A stretch of DNA of 64,000 nucleotides from Dyadobacter sp. SG02 (GCF_900109045.1 NZ_FNYL01000001.1:124001-188000), one strand, 5' to 3'; shown: positions 35,246-44,372, counted from the first letter of the stretch. A program made the numbers and translations. Notes: a model not told the origin generated them from the letters alone.

Positions 35246-35586
35246 AGGTTTTCCTCGGCCGCGTGTTCCTTGTACTGTAATCCCCATTCGTTCATCCGAT
35301 CGATTACGGGCATAATGCTCCGGCCGATGTCTGTGAGCGTGTATTCCGTATAGAGTGGAAAGCCGGCGGACTGGCATTTTTCCACGATGCCGCCGGCTTC
35401 CAGCTCGCGCAGCTGCATATCGAGCACGCGCGGCGTGGCACCTTTGATTTCCCGGTGCATTTCGCTGGGCCGTCGAAACCCGCGCTGGATGGCGTCGAGC
35501 AGGCAGGGTTTCCATTTTGCGCCGAAAACTTTCATGGCAATGGTAATGCCGCATTCGAGGTCTTCCGGTGTTTTCCGCTGGTACAT
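35227..35586 (-). CDS. HxlR family winged-helix transcriptional regulator
   Basis: A 119-residue protein with the family pattern: ECGITIAMKVFGAKWKPCLL (the Cys and the GxKW core), FRRPSEMHREIKGATPRVL (recognition helix region), LRELEAGGIVEK and YTLTDIGRSI. The Cys residues could sense electrophiles or oxidants, as in related HxlR/YodB proteins. The frame is open to a GTG at 35628, but the ATG at 35586 fits the family. It diverges from the oxidoreductase gene at 35738, and two tandem palindromes lie between (35641-35677); it most likely binds them and represses both genes. Confidence 0.92.
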   Translation of the reverse strand: MYQRKTPEDLECGITIAMKVFGAKWKPCLLDAIQRGFRRPSEMHREIKGATPRVLDMQLRELEAGGIVEKCQSAGFPLYTEYTLTDIGRSIMPVIDRMNEWGLQYKEHAAEENLQSISL

Positions 35587-35640
35587 GGCGTCGATGAGTG
35601 AGTTGGTCCGAGTTCTTTTGTATCGCACAATTTACTCAAT

Positions 35641-35677
35641 ACCGAATAATTTTTCGGTTACCGAATCTTTTTTCGGT
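35641..35677. promoter_or_regulatory. tandem HxlR operator: two 18-bp palindromes
   Basis: Two copies of ACCGAA-N6-TTCGGT stand at 35641-35658 and 35660-35677, separated by one base, giving a 19-bp period. Each is an inverted repeat with an AT-rich spacer. They sit between divergent hxlR and the oxidoreductase, just upstream of a TTG (35680)/GAATTTTG (35703) promoter-like pair for the latter. Confidence 0.75.
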
Positions 35678-35737
35678 AATTGATAGCCGCCTGCCTGCTC
35701 CCGAATTTTGTGTTCATCAATTCAAAACGAACAGAAA

Positions 35738-36601
35738 ATGAACACGAAACAGATCACCATTATAGGTTTGGGACAAATGGGTACACGGCTGGCGGAGTTG
35801 CTCGTCACGAAAGGTTACAATGTCTCCGTCTGGAACCGCACCCGCGCGAAAGCCGACGGCATTGCGGGCGTAAAAGTTTTTGAAACCCTGGAAGAAGCGA
35901 TCCGCCAGAGTCCGCTCGTGGTAATATGCGTGCTGGATTATGAAGCGGTAAACCGAATCCTGGACGGCATCTCCGACAAATCCGTTCTCGCAGGAAAAAC
36001 GCTCATCAACTTCACCACCGCCGACCCGCAGGAGGCCGAGGGCCTGGAAGCTGCGCTGGCAAATGTAAATGCGGGTTATATCAATGGCGCGATCCAGGTA
36101 GCGCCGGACCAGATGGGCCTGCCCGAGACGACCATCATTGTCTCCGGTAACCAGGCACATTTTGAGCGCAGCCGCGACGCATTGGCTGTTTTTGGAGGGA
36201 ATATCAAATACCTCGGCGACCGCGCGGCACTGGCCTCGGCGATGGACCTGGCTACGCTGACCTGGCTCTACGGCTCCTACACCGGCCTGATCCACGGCAT
36301 TGTGCTTTCTCAAAAATCAGGTTTGTCATTAAGCGCGTACGGTGAAATACTGGGTGAAATCACGCCCGGCTTTACCGAATTTTTCAAGCACCAGATCGGT
36401 GTGGTAGAGAAAGGCGATTTTACGATCAGCCAAAGTCCGCTGTCGATCAGCGTGGCCGCTACGCAGCGCATTCATCATGCATTCCGTAATGCGGGTGCGC
36501 AGGAGGGTTTTGTGAAGTCGATCAGCGATTTGTTGCAAAAAGCGGAATCGCTTGGCCTCGCCGACCAGGAATTAGCCTCACTGGTAAAAGTGGTGGAATA
36601 G
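35738..36601 (+). CDS. NAD(P)-dependent imine-reductase-like / beta-hydroxyacid dehydrogenase family oxidoreductase
   Basis: A 287-residue enzyme. The N-terminal Rossmann fold has GLGQMG (residues 10-15) and the NADP-preferring VWNRTRAKAD turn. The C-terminal helical domain includes SAMDLATLTWLYGSYTGLIHG, where Asp170 lies at the position used as proton donor in imine reductases, which makes it closer to this branch than to 6-phosphogluconate or hydroxyisobutyrate dehydrogenases. The chosen ATG (35738) starts right at the fold; an in-frame TTG at 35708 overlaps the promoter. Expression is probably controlled by the divergent HxlR regulator. The substrate is unknown. Confidence 0.85.
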   Translation: MNTKQITIIGLGQMGTRLAELLVTKGYNVSVWNRTRAKADGIAGVKVFETLEEAIRQSPLVVICVLDYEAVNRILDGISDKSVLAGKTLINFTTADPQEAEGLEAALANVNAGYINGAIQVAPDQMGLPETTIIVSGNQAHFERSRDALAVFGGNIKYLGDRAALASAMDLATLTWLYGSYTGLIHGIVLSQKSGLSLSAYGEILGEITPGFTEFFKHQIGVVEKGDFTISQSPLSISVAATQRIHHAFRNAGAQEGFVKSISDLLQKAESLGLADQELASLVKVVE

Positions 36602-36632
36602 TTTGAAATCCAACGCTTGTCCGCTGTGGTTC

Positions 36633-37358
36633 TTAAATCCAGCGGGCAAGCAATGTCTTGAATGCATCCTTATAAAGCTCCCCTACCGGTATTTCGACCG
36701 GGCCCAGCTGCACCGAATTCTTGCTGACCGAATCGACCTTGCTTACAGCGACGATAAACGACCGGTGAATGCGCAGGAACCGGGCTTGCGGCAGTTTTTC
36801 TTCAATGGATTTCAGGCTGCTCAGCGTCACCACGGGGTTAAGCGGCGGCATTAAATGGATTTTGACATAATCTTTCACCGATTCGACGTGCGTAATCGCG
36901 TCAAAATCTACCCGGATATGTTTATAATCCGCTTTCACGAACATATAATTTTCGGAAACATCCCCGGCCCCGTTATCCTGCAAAACCTCGAAATACTTCT
37001 TTGCTTTCGAGGCCGCCCGCAGGAATTCGTCGTACCCGAAAGGTTTCAGCAGATAATCCAATGCATCCACCTTGTACCCCTCCACGGCGAACTGGTTATA
37101 GGCGGTCGTAAACACGATGCGCGTTTGCACGGAAGCCCCCGACTGGCTGATCACCCGGGCCAGTTCCATGCCATTGAGGTCGGGCATTTGAATGTCCAGG
37201 AAAATCAGGTGAATGGTTTGCTCGTGGAGCGCCTGCAATGCCTGAACGGCATTCCCAAACCGGCCTTTCAGTTCCAGAAACGGCGTTTGCTCCACGAATG
37301 CGCTGATAAGGTTCAGTGCCAAAGGCTCGTCATCGACGGCGATACAGTTCAATTTCAT
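36633..37358 (-). CDS. LytTR-type response regulator
   Basis: A 241-residue regulator with a receiver (D9/D10, phospho-acceptor D55 in FLDIQMPDLNG, LLKPFGYDEF) and a LytTR domain (about 140-240; YMFVKADYKHIRVDFDAITH, FLRIHRSFIVAVSKVDSV). The gene overlaps the end of its kinase gene by 4 bp (ATGA-type coupling), so the two are co-translated. It is convergent with the imine-reductase-like gene with a 31-bp gap. Confidence 0.93.
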   Translation of the reverse strand: MKLNCIAVDDEPLALNLISAFVEQTPFLELKGRFGNAVQALQALHEQTIHLIFLDIQMPDLNGMELARVISQSGASVQTRIVFTTAYNQFAVEGYKVDALDYLLKPFGYDEFLRAASKAKKYFEVLQDNGAGDVSENYMFVKADYKHIRVDFDAITHVESVKDYVKIHLMPPLNPVVTLSSLKSIEEKLPQARFLRIHRSFIVAVSKVDSVSKNSVQLGPVEIPVGELYKDAFKTLLARWI

Positions 37359-38431
37359 ACAAGTTCGACGATCTGCCCGACTTTCTCGCGGTCGAGCTGC
37401 AAAGTCAACAAAACTTCATAGGTTTTTTCTTCCTCGCTAATGACCAGCGTGTGCCTGTCTTCGTACAAAAGGTCGAGCCGCTTGCGCGTGTTGGCGAGGC
37501 CTATCCCACCCTGGTCGAGCTGGTAACCATCCTTTTCATGCGCAATATGGTTAAAAACCCGTAGCGACAGCGAACCTTCACCGACTTCGAGCTCCACTAC
37601 GATCCGCGAATGCTGCATCGTACTCGACCCGTGTTTGAATGCATTCTCGACAAACGGCAGCAGGAGCATCGGCGCGATCCAGTAATCCTTGTCGGGCGCC
37701 GGTTCGTTGAATTCCAGCGTCGTGCATTCGTGCAGGCGGAGACCCATCAATGCAATGTAGTCTTTGAGGAATGAAAGTTCCTGTTTCAGCGGCACGGAGT
37801 CGCCGAGCGTATCGTACAGCACGTAACGCATCATGCGCGAGAGTTTCAGGATCGCCTCGCGCGATACCGGGATGTCGGAGTACGTGAGCGAGTAAATGTT
37901 ATTGAGTGTATTAAAAAAGAAATGCGGGTTGATCTGGGCTTTTAAAAAAGAAAGCTCGGAGGCGATATGCTGTTTTTCGATGCGTTCACGCGTCTGGGCG
38001 TCCGCCTGCCAGCGACGTGCCATAGCCAGGCTGGTACTGATCACCATCACGAGCAGCATGATCATAAACAAGTGAAAATCCAGTCGGTAAGGGTCTTTCG
38101 GCGCTTTGTTCGCCATTTTCGACATATCGGCCAGCACCCCCAGCTTCACCTCGATTACCCGTGCTATTACCATAAAACAGATCACAATGCCCACCAGCCA
38201 CATCCCGAACATCACCTTCCCGTTGCGTTCAAAAAGCAGCCGGGGCGCTACGTACAGGGCATTTACATAAAATACCCCGATCATGATCAGCAGGTTGAGC
38301 GATTGCTTGATCCAGAAATTGGGCGGTACCGAAAAATTCCAGCTCAGCGGCGGGTAAAACAGGAGGATAAATCCCAGCAGCGACCAGACGGTCACATGTG
38401 TGAGTACGGTAAAGCTGTTTCTGGGTCCCAT
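37355..38431 (-). CDS. LytS-type sensor histidine kinase
   Basis: A 358-residue protein with four membrane spans in the first 135 residues. A short linker follows, then FLKAQINPHFFFNTLNNIYSL with the phospho-His, and a HATPase-like end (PFVENAFKHGSS, GGIGLANTRKRLDLLY). Its stop overlaps the start of the regulator 36633-37358. The 263-bp gap upstream separates it from the divergent GntR-type regulator. Confidence 0.9.
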   Translation of the reverse strand: MGPRNSFTVLTHVTVWSLLGFILLFYPPLSWNFSVPPNFWIKQSLNLLIMIGVFYVNALYVAPRLLFERNGKVMFGMWLVGIVICFMVIARVIEVKLGVLADMSKMANKAPKDPYRLDFHLFMIMLLVMVISTSLAMARRWQADAQTRERIEKQHIASELSFLKAQINPHFFFNTLNNIYSLTYSDIPVSREAILKLSRMMRYVLYDTLGDSVPLKQELSFLKDYIALMGLRLHECTTLEFNEPAPDKDYWIAPMLLLPFVENAFKHGSSTMQHSRIVVELEVGEGSLSLRVFNHIAHEKDGYQLDQGGIGLANTRKRLDLLYEDRHTLVISEEEKTYEVLLTLQLDREKVGQIVELV

Positions 38432-38694
38432 GGTGTTTGCGCGGCGTGTTACTCCACAAGTTCAGATCAATTGGCAAAAACCACAAACAAAATCGATGGA
38501 AAGCACTTTTTACCAGCTTAACCCGGAAGATTTGACCTTCAACCCGAAACCGTTTTGCACACCTGGGGCTGCCGCGGCAAAAATGAATTGGAGGATAAAA
38601 TAGTGGCGTCCACGGACGACTTCCGCCTGTCTGTCTGTACTCACTTTTGCGGATTCCCATTCTGCTTAAATTAACCGTGCATTGCCGCCGATTC

Positions 38695-39729
38695 ATGAGA
38701 AAGATCAACTTCGAAAACCACTTCACCGTCGACCGAGACTCCTCCGAACCGGTCTACCAGCAACTCGTGGAGGCGGTGCTGCTCGCCACCAAAACCGGCC
38801 TCATGGACCGCGGCGACCGCTTGCCGTCGATCAACGAGCTGAGCCGGATGTACGCCGTGTCGAGAAGCACCATTGAAAAAAGCTACAACAACCTGCGTGA
38901 TATGGGCATTCTCGCGTCGCAGCATGGCAAGAGTTATTACATCAACCGTCTCGACCCGGCGCCGGAACTGAAAGTGCTGGTACTTTTTAACCAGCTTAAT
39001 GAATACAGCAAGACCGTTTACGATGCATTAACGGAGCGCATCGGGCAAAAAGCCGAGATCGACTTCCATATTTACCATAATAGTGCCGCGCATTTCCGTA
39101 CACTTATCAAGCGAAAACATCTGTCCTACTCCCACATCATCGTCATCCCGCATTTCCTCGACGACCCCGACAGCGGCTACCAGGCCATCGGGCGCCTGCC
39201 GAAAGAAAAGCTGATTATCCTCGACAAGGAAGTTCCCGGCCTGTCTGACTGCTTCGGGACCGTTTTCGAGCATTTCAGCCGGGATATCGATCAGGCGATT
39301 CAGGAACTTGCCTCTGGTTTTCGCAAATACCAATGCATTAACCTCATTTTTCCCGCACACACCTACTACCCCTGCGCGCTGCCCGACGCATTCGCCCGCG
39401 CCTGTGCGAAGCGAAACCTCGTCTGCCGCGTGTCGACCGACCTTACCAAAGACATGGTCCGCGAAGGCGAAGCCTTTATTGTCCTTTCCGACGAGCATTT
39501 GATGTTCCTCGTGCGCGAGATCATCAATAGCTCCGATCTGGTGGCAGGCCGTCACGTCGGCATTGTTTCCTATCAGGATAACGACGCTAAAAAAGCCATG
39601 CTGAACGGCATTACGACCATTTCCTCCGACTTGAAAGCCATGGGAAAATCGGCGGCGGATATGGTTCTAACGGGCGTAAGCCGACATATCGCCAATCCGT
39701 TTTCGGTGATTTTGCGCCGGTCGTTGTAG
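38695..39729 (+). CDS. GntR-type transcriptional regulator with LacI-like sensor domain
   Basis: A 344-residue regulator. The N-terminal GntR winged helix (about 1-75) has EPVYQQLVEAVL, DRLPSINELSRMYAVSRSTI and SYNNLRDMGIL. The C-terminal part (about 85-340) follows the periplasmic-binding-protein fold of LacI/GntR chimeras (KVLVLFNQLNEYSKTVYDAL, HIIVIPHFLDDP, CINLIFPAHTYYP, VGIVSYQDNDAKKAMLNGIT), suggesting a sugar-type ligand. The ATG at 38695 is used because the open frame back to 38647 adds an unrelated basic stretch. The target is not obvious; no sugar operon follows. Confidence 0.88.
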   Translation: MRKINFENHFTVDRDSSEPVYQQLVEAVLLATKTGLMDRGDRLPSINELSRMYAVSRSTIEKSYNNLRDMGILASQHGKSYYINRLDPAPELKVLVLFNQLNEYSKTVYDALTERIGQKAEIDFHIYHNSAAHFRTLIKRKHLSYSHIIVIPHFLDDPDSGYQAIGRLPKEKLIILDKEVPGLSDCFGTVFEHFSRDIDQAIQELASGFRKYQCINLIFPAHTYYPCALPDAFARACAKRNLVCRVSTDLTKDMVREGEAFIVLSDEHLMFLVREIINSSDLVAGRHVGIVSYQDNDAKKAMLNGITTISSDLKAMGKSAADMVLTGVSRHIANPFSVILRRSL

Positions 39730-39748
39730 GAGGCGACGGATGCAAAAC

Positions 39749-39799
39749 AGCGCGGCGCGCAACATCGTGTATTCAAAATACCGACGTGCGCCCCGCGCT
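39749..39799. terminator. long GC-rich hairpin between convergent genes
   Basis: AGCGCGGCGCGCA (39749-39761) pairs with TGCGCCCCGCGCT (39787-39799) with one mismatch, enclosing a loop that can itself fold. It lies between the convergent GntR-type and AhpD-like genes. There is no T-run, so it may be a bidirectional mRNA 3' end structure rather than a classical terminator. Confidence 0.4.
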
Positions 39800-39829
39800 C
39801 CTAACCCAGCTTATTGATGAAGTGTTCAA

Positions 39830-40297
39830 TTAATGCACCGCAAACTGCCCCGGCTCGTAACTCCCCGCCTCCGTGCGGAATGCGATGTTGAAGCGGTTGT
39901 AGGAATTGATGGTCGTGATCGCGAGCGTGAGGTCGACGATCTCTTCATGGCTAAACTGTTCGTTAACCGCATCGAATACTTCGTCGGTAACCTCGCGGTC
40001 TTTCAGCACGGTTACGGCTTCCGCATATGCGAATGCGGCGCGCTCGCGTGCGGAGTAGAAAGGGGCTTCGCGCCAGGCATTCAGCAAATACAACTTCTGC
40101 TCGGCTTCGCCTTCCACGCGCAAGTCCTTGGAATGCATATCGATGCAAAACGCGCAGCCGTTGATTTGCGATACACGGAGGTAAATCAGGTTCAGCAGAT
40201 TCCGCTCAACCCGTGATTTTGCGAGGTACGCACCTATTCCATACATTGCCTTTAATGCACTGTGTCCTTTTTCGTGAAGATTGATTCTTGCTTCCAT
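39830..40297 (-). CDS. carboxymuconolactone decarboxylase / AhpD-like family protein
   Basis: A 155-residue all-helical protein with the AhpD-like redox motif: QINGCAFCIDMHSKDLR holds Cys48 and Cys51 plus the following His55. Then ERAAFAYAEAVT and the FSHEEIVDLTLAITTINSYNR helix follow. Such proteins reduce peroxides or peroxiredoxin partners using the CxxC pair. The frame is open to 40372, with ATGs at 40330 and 40297; the last begins MEARINLHEKG, the usual family start. It stands alone. Confidence 0.9.
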   Translation of the reverse strand: MEARINLHEKGHSALKAMYGIGAYLAKSRVERNLLNLIYLRVSQINGCAFCIDMHSKDLRVEGEAEQKLYLLNAWREAPFYSARERAAFAYAEAVTVLKDREVTDEVFDAVNEQFSHEEIVDLTLAITTINSYNRFNIAFRTEAGSYEPGQFAVH

Positions 40298-40422
40298 GTA
40301 ATTTTTAGTTTTTTGAATGATTGAATTCATGTCTATGACGAGCGGCCTTCGCCAGACTGGACAGCAGTTCAAAAAATAATTCAGAAAAATTTTTCCAGTG
40401 AGTTTAACAAGGTAGAAACGGG

Positions 40423-40464
40423 TGTTACTTCGACTTTACAATAACATAACACTACAATAACACC
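40423..40464. promoter_or_regulatory. clustered repeats upstream of the Oar-like TonB receptor
   Basis: GTGTTA (40423-40428) is followed by TAACAC at 40448-40453 and 40459-40464, forming inverted repeats, and TACAATAACA occurs twice (40438, 40454; 16-bp period). It is a candidate regulator site 52-93 bp upstream of the receptor ATG. The regulator is unknown. Confidence 0.4.
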
Positions 40465-40515
40465 CTGGTCAAGTAGATCCTCTTCTTTTGCGGCAAATTT
40501 TGTTTAACCAACAAC

Positions 40516-43500
40516 ATGCTCATGCATAAGAGATTTTTACTTCCTATTGTCCTGACATTGCTTTGCTGCTTCGGCAACATCGTGGTGCTGAGGGCTCAAA
40601 CGACACAGGCATCCATCGCCGGTACGGTTACCGACGACCAGAACGCGGCACTGGCCGGCGCGACCGTTCAGGTGAAAAACGAATCAACAGGCTTTACGAC
40701 AGGAACCGTTACCAATGCAAAAGGCGAATATGCCTTTAAAGAGCTTCCATTGGGCGGTCCGTACACAGTTACAGCTACTTACGTCGGTTTTGGCGAACAA
40801 AAACTGACTGGTTATCTCCTCCACCAGGGCGATGCCGTGAAGGTTAAGATGAGTATGAAAGAGGCCGGCCAAACGCTTGAAGTCGTGAGCGTTGTGGCTT
40901 CCGGTATCAAGAACAAAATCGAAAACCTCGGCGCTTCCACGGCCATTTCGGCACGGGATATAACCCGTCTGCCCGTGAACGGACGGAATTTTACGTCGCT
41001 CATGGACCTTTCGCCGCTGAGCCGCGGAGGTAACATTTCCGGCCAATTGGGCTCTTCTACGGGCTACACCATCGACGGTATGAGCTCCAAAAACCCGACT
41101 TCGGCAGGTGCCACTACCAGTCGAAGCGGTGCGCCCTACTCGATCTCGATCGAAGCGGTGCGTGAATTTCAGGTAGTTACCAACCAGTATGACGTTACTT
41201 ACGGACGCAGCGGTGGCGGTACCATCAGCGCGGTGACGAAATCGGGTACTAACCAGCTGAGCGGTAGCGCATTCAACTACACGCGCGCCGACTGGTTGTC
41301 GAGCCCTTACGATATTCGTGGCAACAAAATCAATAACCAGTTCTCTACCAACCAGTTTGGATTCTCATTGGGCGGACCAATCCTGAAAGACAAGTTGCAT
41401 TTCTTCATGGCTTGGGACCACCAGCAGGACAGCCGTCCGTTGATCATCGCCGATATCCTCAGCCCGGTGGATGAAAACCGTTTCAATGTGACCCGCGCGA
41501 CGCTTGACCAGTTCGTGAACATCGCCCGCACCAAATACGGCATGTCCAACACCCCGCAGTTTGGAACATTCGATAAAAAACGCGGTTCCGATGCGGCATT
41601 TTTACGCCTCGACTGGCAGTTGAACAACCGTAACCTTTTGACGATCCGCAACAACTACACCAACGACCGCAACAAGCTCGGTCTGGCGGACAATACGACC
41701 ATCAATGCGTACGAATCTTACGGAAACGACTTCAACCAGGATAACAGCTTGCTCGCATCGCTCCGCTCTACGCTTAATTCGAAAGTGACCAACGAGCTGA
41801 AAGTCCAGCATTTGTTTGTAAAACAAAAAAGTGCCCCCGGCGACCAGCTCCCCGATGCCAACATCCCGAGAGCGATCGTGGAGAACGTGAACTCGGTATT
41901 GAGCGATGGCAATTCCCGTTCTACAAATATCCAGATGGGCGGCCACCGTTTCGCGCAGGAGCGTTTTACCAACCACGTCGTTCAATTGGTGGATAACCTG
42001 TATTACAACACCGATAAAGTGGAGTATACTTTCGGTGCGGATATCATGATGACGCATTCGAAATCTACGTACGGCTCGGAGGTAAACGGCCGTTTCCACT
42101 ACACGGTGGATGCCGCTGCGGGTAAAACCGCCCTCGACCAGTTCAACGACCTGAAACCTTACCGTTACTACCGCGAAGTGCCTTTGATGGACGACTGGTC
42201 CGTAAAAGGCAATATCTGGAACGCAGGTATTTATGGTCAATTGAAAACAAGCCTCGCAACCGGCCTGGACGTGGTGGCAGGTCTGCGCCTCGACTACGCG
42301 CATTACCCGAGCTCGCCTTTGAACCAGACTTTGTATGACGCCCTGCAAATCCGCACCGACAACAAGATCAAGTCATTCGTAGCACAGCCGCGCGTACAAT
42401 TCACCTGGGATGTGAACGACAAGCATACCGACATTTTCCGTCTCGGTGCCGGCGTATTCGCTTCGGACATCAACAACTATGTGGTGATCAACAACCTGAC
42501 ATTCGACGGAAAGCACCTGGCGACTGTCGATGTACGTAGCCCGAACATTCCTACCCCGGATTTCGCGGCCTACCGCGCCAATTACAACAGCATCCCGACG
42601 TTGTCGCAATTCCAGTTGCCGACGATCAATACCAATGCGAAAGATGCACGCGTGCCGATCATCTACAAGGCTAACATTTCTTACAACAAGTACCTGACCG
42701 ACAAGTTGAAAGTAGGTATCGCAGGTTACATGAGCCTCGGCCGCAACAACTATATGTATGTGGACAGAAACATGGTCGACGAGCCGTTCTTCCGCCTGGC
42801 TAACGAAGGCAACCGCGGCGTATACGTACCTGCGGACAAAATGCCGGCCAATGGCGCGGGTGACTGGCTGCTCGGACGTAAAGCCACGCAATTCGGTCGC
42901 GTACTGGAACTGAACAGCGAAGGAAAGGTGAATGCATTCTCTTTTGTGGCTGATGTAAAATACCAATATTTCCGCGACGGGGAGATCACTTTGAGCTATA
43001 CTTACAATGATGTGAAAGACAACACTTCTTTCAACGGTAACGTAGCGAACAGTGCTACGCTCTCATTGCCTGTACGGGACGATCCGCGTAACCTGAGCCT
43101 GATGTCGTATTCCGACAACCAATTCCGTCACAAAATCGTGTTCTACGGCTCGCTACCTAGCTTCTGGGGCGTGAATGTGGGCGTTCGCTATTCGGGAATC
43201 GGCGGTACCCGCTACACCCTGCTATCGGGCGGTAACACCAACGGCGACTTCGTAGGTACCAACGACCTTGCTTACGTTTTCGACAGAAACGACCCGAACG
43301 TGCCTGAAAACGTACGGACGGGTCTACAAGCCATTCTCGACAATAAGGACGCAAGCCAGAGCATCAAAGATTATATCATTAAAAACTCGGGTAAAATCGC
43401 TGAAAGAAACGGAGGTATCAACGGTTTCTACGGCGTGTTCGACGTTCGTGCATCGAAACGCATTAAAATCGCCGGTACGCACGCCATCGAAATTTCTGCC

Positions 43501-43728
43501 GACGTGTTCAACTTTGCCAACTTCCTGAACAAGGAATGGGGCCGCACCAAGACGCTGGGCACGCAAGCGCTCTACGCATTGGGCATCCCCGCCGCCAATG
43601 GCAAACCCGCGCAATCAGCATTCGACAAATCGAAAAACCAATACGTATACCGCGTGAATACTGCGGGTGTGGTAACGCCTTCGGGTAGCCCTTACCAGGT
43701 GCAGATTGGTTTGCGTTATAGCTTTTGA
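40516..43728 (+). CDS. Oar-like TonB-dependent receptor with carboxypeptidase-regulatory domain
   Basis: A 1070-residue outer-membrane protein. The signal peptide (1-28) is followed by a carboxypeptidase-regulatory-like domain (about 30-115; ASIAGTVTDDQNAALAGATV), a plug (NGRNFTSLMDLSPLSRGG, YTIDGMSSKNP, VREFQVVTNQYDVTYGRSGGG) and a very long barrel ending in the aromatic YSF. The NxQYD...YGRSGGG motif and length fit the Oar group of TonB receptors, used for large or peptide substrates. Its last 60 bp have a decayed copy at 47977. A terminator follows at 43755. Confidence 0.92.
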   Translation: MLMHKRFLLPIVLTLLCCFGNIVVLRAQTTQASIAGTVTDDQNAALAGATVQVKNESTGFTTGTVTNAKGEYAFKELPLGGPYTVTATYVGFGEQKLTGYLLHQGDAVKVKMSMKEAGQTLEVVSVVASGIKNKIENLGASTAISARDITRLPVNGRNFTSLMDLSPLSRGGNISGQLGSSTGYTIDGMSSKNPTSAGATTSRSGAPYSISIEAVREFQVVTNQYDVTYGRSGGGTISAVTKSGTNQLSGSAFNYTRADWLSSPYDIRGNKINNQFSTNQFGFSLGGPILKDKLHFFMAWDHQQDSRPLIIADILSPVDENRFNVTRATLDQFVNIARTKYGMSNTPQFGTFDKKRGSDAAFLRLDWQLNNRNLLTIRNNYTNDRNKLGLADNTTINAYESYGNDFNQDNSLLASLRSTLNSKVTNELKVQHLFVKQKSAPGDQLPDANIPRAIVENVNSVLSDGNSRSTNIQMGGHRFAQERFTNHVVQLVDNLYYNTDKVEYTFGADIMMTHSKSTYGSEVNGRFHYTVDAAAGKTALDQFNDLKPYRYYREVPLMDDWSVKGNIWNAGIYGQLKTSLATGLDVVAGLRLDYAHYPSSPLNQTLYDALQIRTDNKIKSFVAQPRVQFTWDVNDKHTDIFRLGAGVFASDINNYVVINNLTFDGKHLATVDVRSPNIPTPDFAAYRANYNSIPTLSQFQLPTINTNAKDARVPIIYKANISYNKYLTDKLKVGIAGYMSLGRNNYMYVDRNMVDEPFFRLANEGNRGVYVPADKMPANGAGDWLLGRKATQFGRVLELNSEGKVNAFSFVADVKYQYFRDGEITLSYTYNDVKDNTSFNGNVANSATLSLPVRDDPRNLSLMSYSDNQFRHKIVFYGSLPSFWGVNVGVRYSGIGGTRYTLLSGGNTNGDFVGTNDLAYVFDRNDPNVPENVRTGLQAILDNKDASQSIKDYIIKNSGKIAERNGGINGFYGVFDVRASKRIKIAGTHAIEISADVFNFANFLNKEWGRTKTLGTQALYALGIPAANGKPAQSAFDKSKNQYVYRVNTAGVVTPSGSPYQVQIGLRYSF

Positions 43729-43754
43729 GGATTCGTTAAGTAACCATTATTGAA

Positions 43755-43789
43755 AATCCCGGCCGCGTGAGCAGCCGGGATTTTTTTTG
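43755..43789 (+). terminator. Rho-independent terminator of the Oar-like receptor gene
   Basis: AATCCCGGC (43755-43763) pairs perfectly with GCCGGGATT (43774-43782) around a 10-base loop, followed by a run of T (43781-43788). It lies 27 bp after the stop. Confidence 0.9.
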
Positions 43790-43922
43790 TATTATCCTCT
43801 GATCATCATAAGGTTACCGTTAATTCATTACTATTCACCAGCAGGCTTTTTTGATTTTGATTTAACACATATTTGCACAGCCGACAAGTAAGTAGCTGTG
43901 CATTTATTTACTAAATCCAATC

Positions 43923-44336
43923 ATGATGAGTATGACAAAAATCTTTGAAAAACAATTGCTGATAAAGGGTATCGCCCTAAGTCTGGCGACGATGGCAATG
44001 CTCGCCTGCGGACATTTGGGCGACCGCACAACGGTAGTTTATGGCAGGGTGTTCGACCAGAATCACATACCTGTGGACAGTATTATGGTTTTGCTGAGCG
44101 GCTCACGATTGAAAGGCTCGGTTGATCTCAAATCAACTTATACCGATGAGAATGGTGATTATGAGATTGCCCTGGAAGTACCTAGAAAGTTTGGCGATAT
44201 TGATGTTGGCATTCCGTACGGCGATGACAATCCAAAGTTTGAAAAAATATACCGTCAAGCTACGGATATAAAGGGCCAGCAACGTCCGATGATCGGTAAA
44301 AAAACGCAATGGGATTTTCAACTAGAACCTAAATGA
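43923..44336 (+). CDS. small lipoprotein with carboxypeptidase-like regulatory domain, paralogue 1
   Basis: A 137-residue protein with a lipoprotein signal peptide ending MLAC (acylated Cys near residue 29). A single Ig-like carboxypeptidase-regulatory domain follows: TTVVYGRVFDQNHIPVDSI, LSGSRLKGSVDLKSTYTDENG, DYEIALEVPRKFG. Such isolated domains are surface or periplasmic binding modules. It is about 85% similar in its mature part to the next gene, so the two arose by tandem duplication. The base composition is more AT-rich than in the neighbouring receptor gene. Function is unknown. Confidence 0.78.
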   Translation: MMSMTKIFEKQLLIKGIALSLATMAMLACGHLGDRTTVVYGRVFDQNHIPVDSIMVLLSGSRLKGSVDLKSTYTDENGDYEIALEVPRKFGDIDVGIPYGDDNPKFEKIYRQATDIKGQQRPMIGKKTQWDFQLEPK

Positions 44337-44372
44337 ACCAGCATCAGCATTCTAACCATAACAAACCCAAAT

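Noticed and set aside
41602..42348. 248-codon minus-strand frame inside the Oar-like receptor
   Set aside because: Antisense shadow of the receptor barrel, with Val/His/Arg-rich translation.
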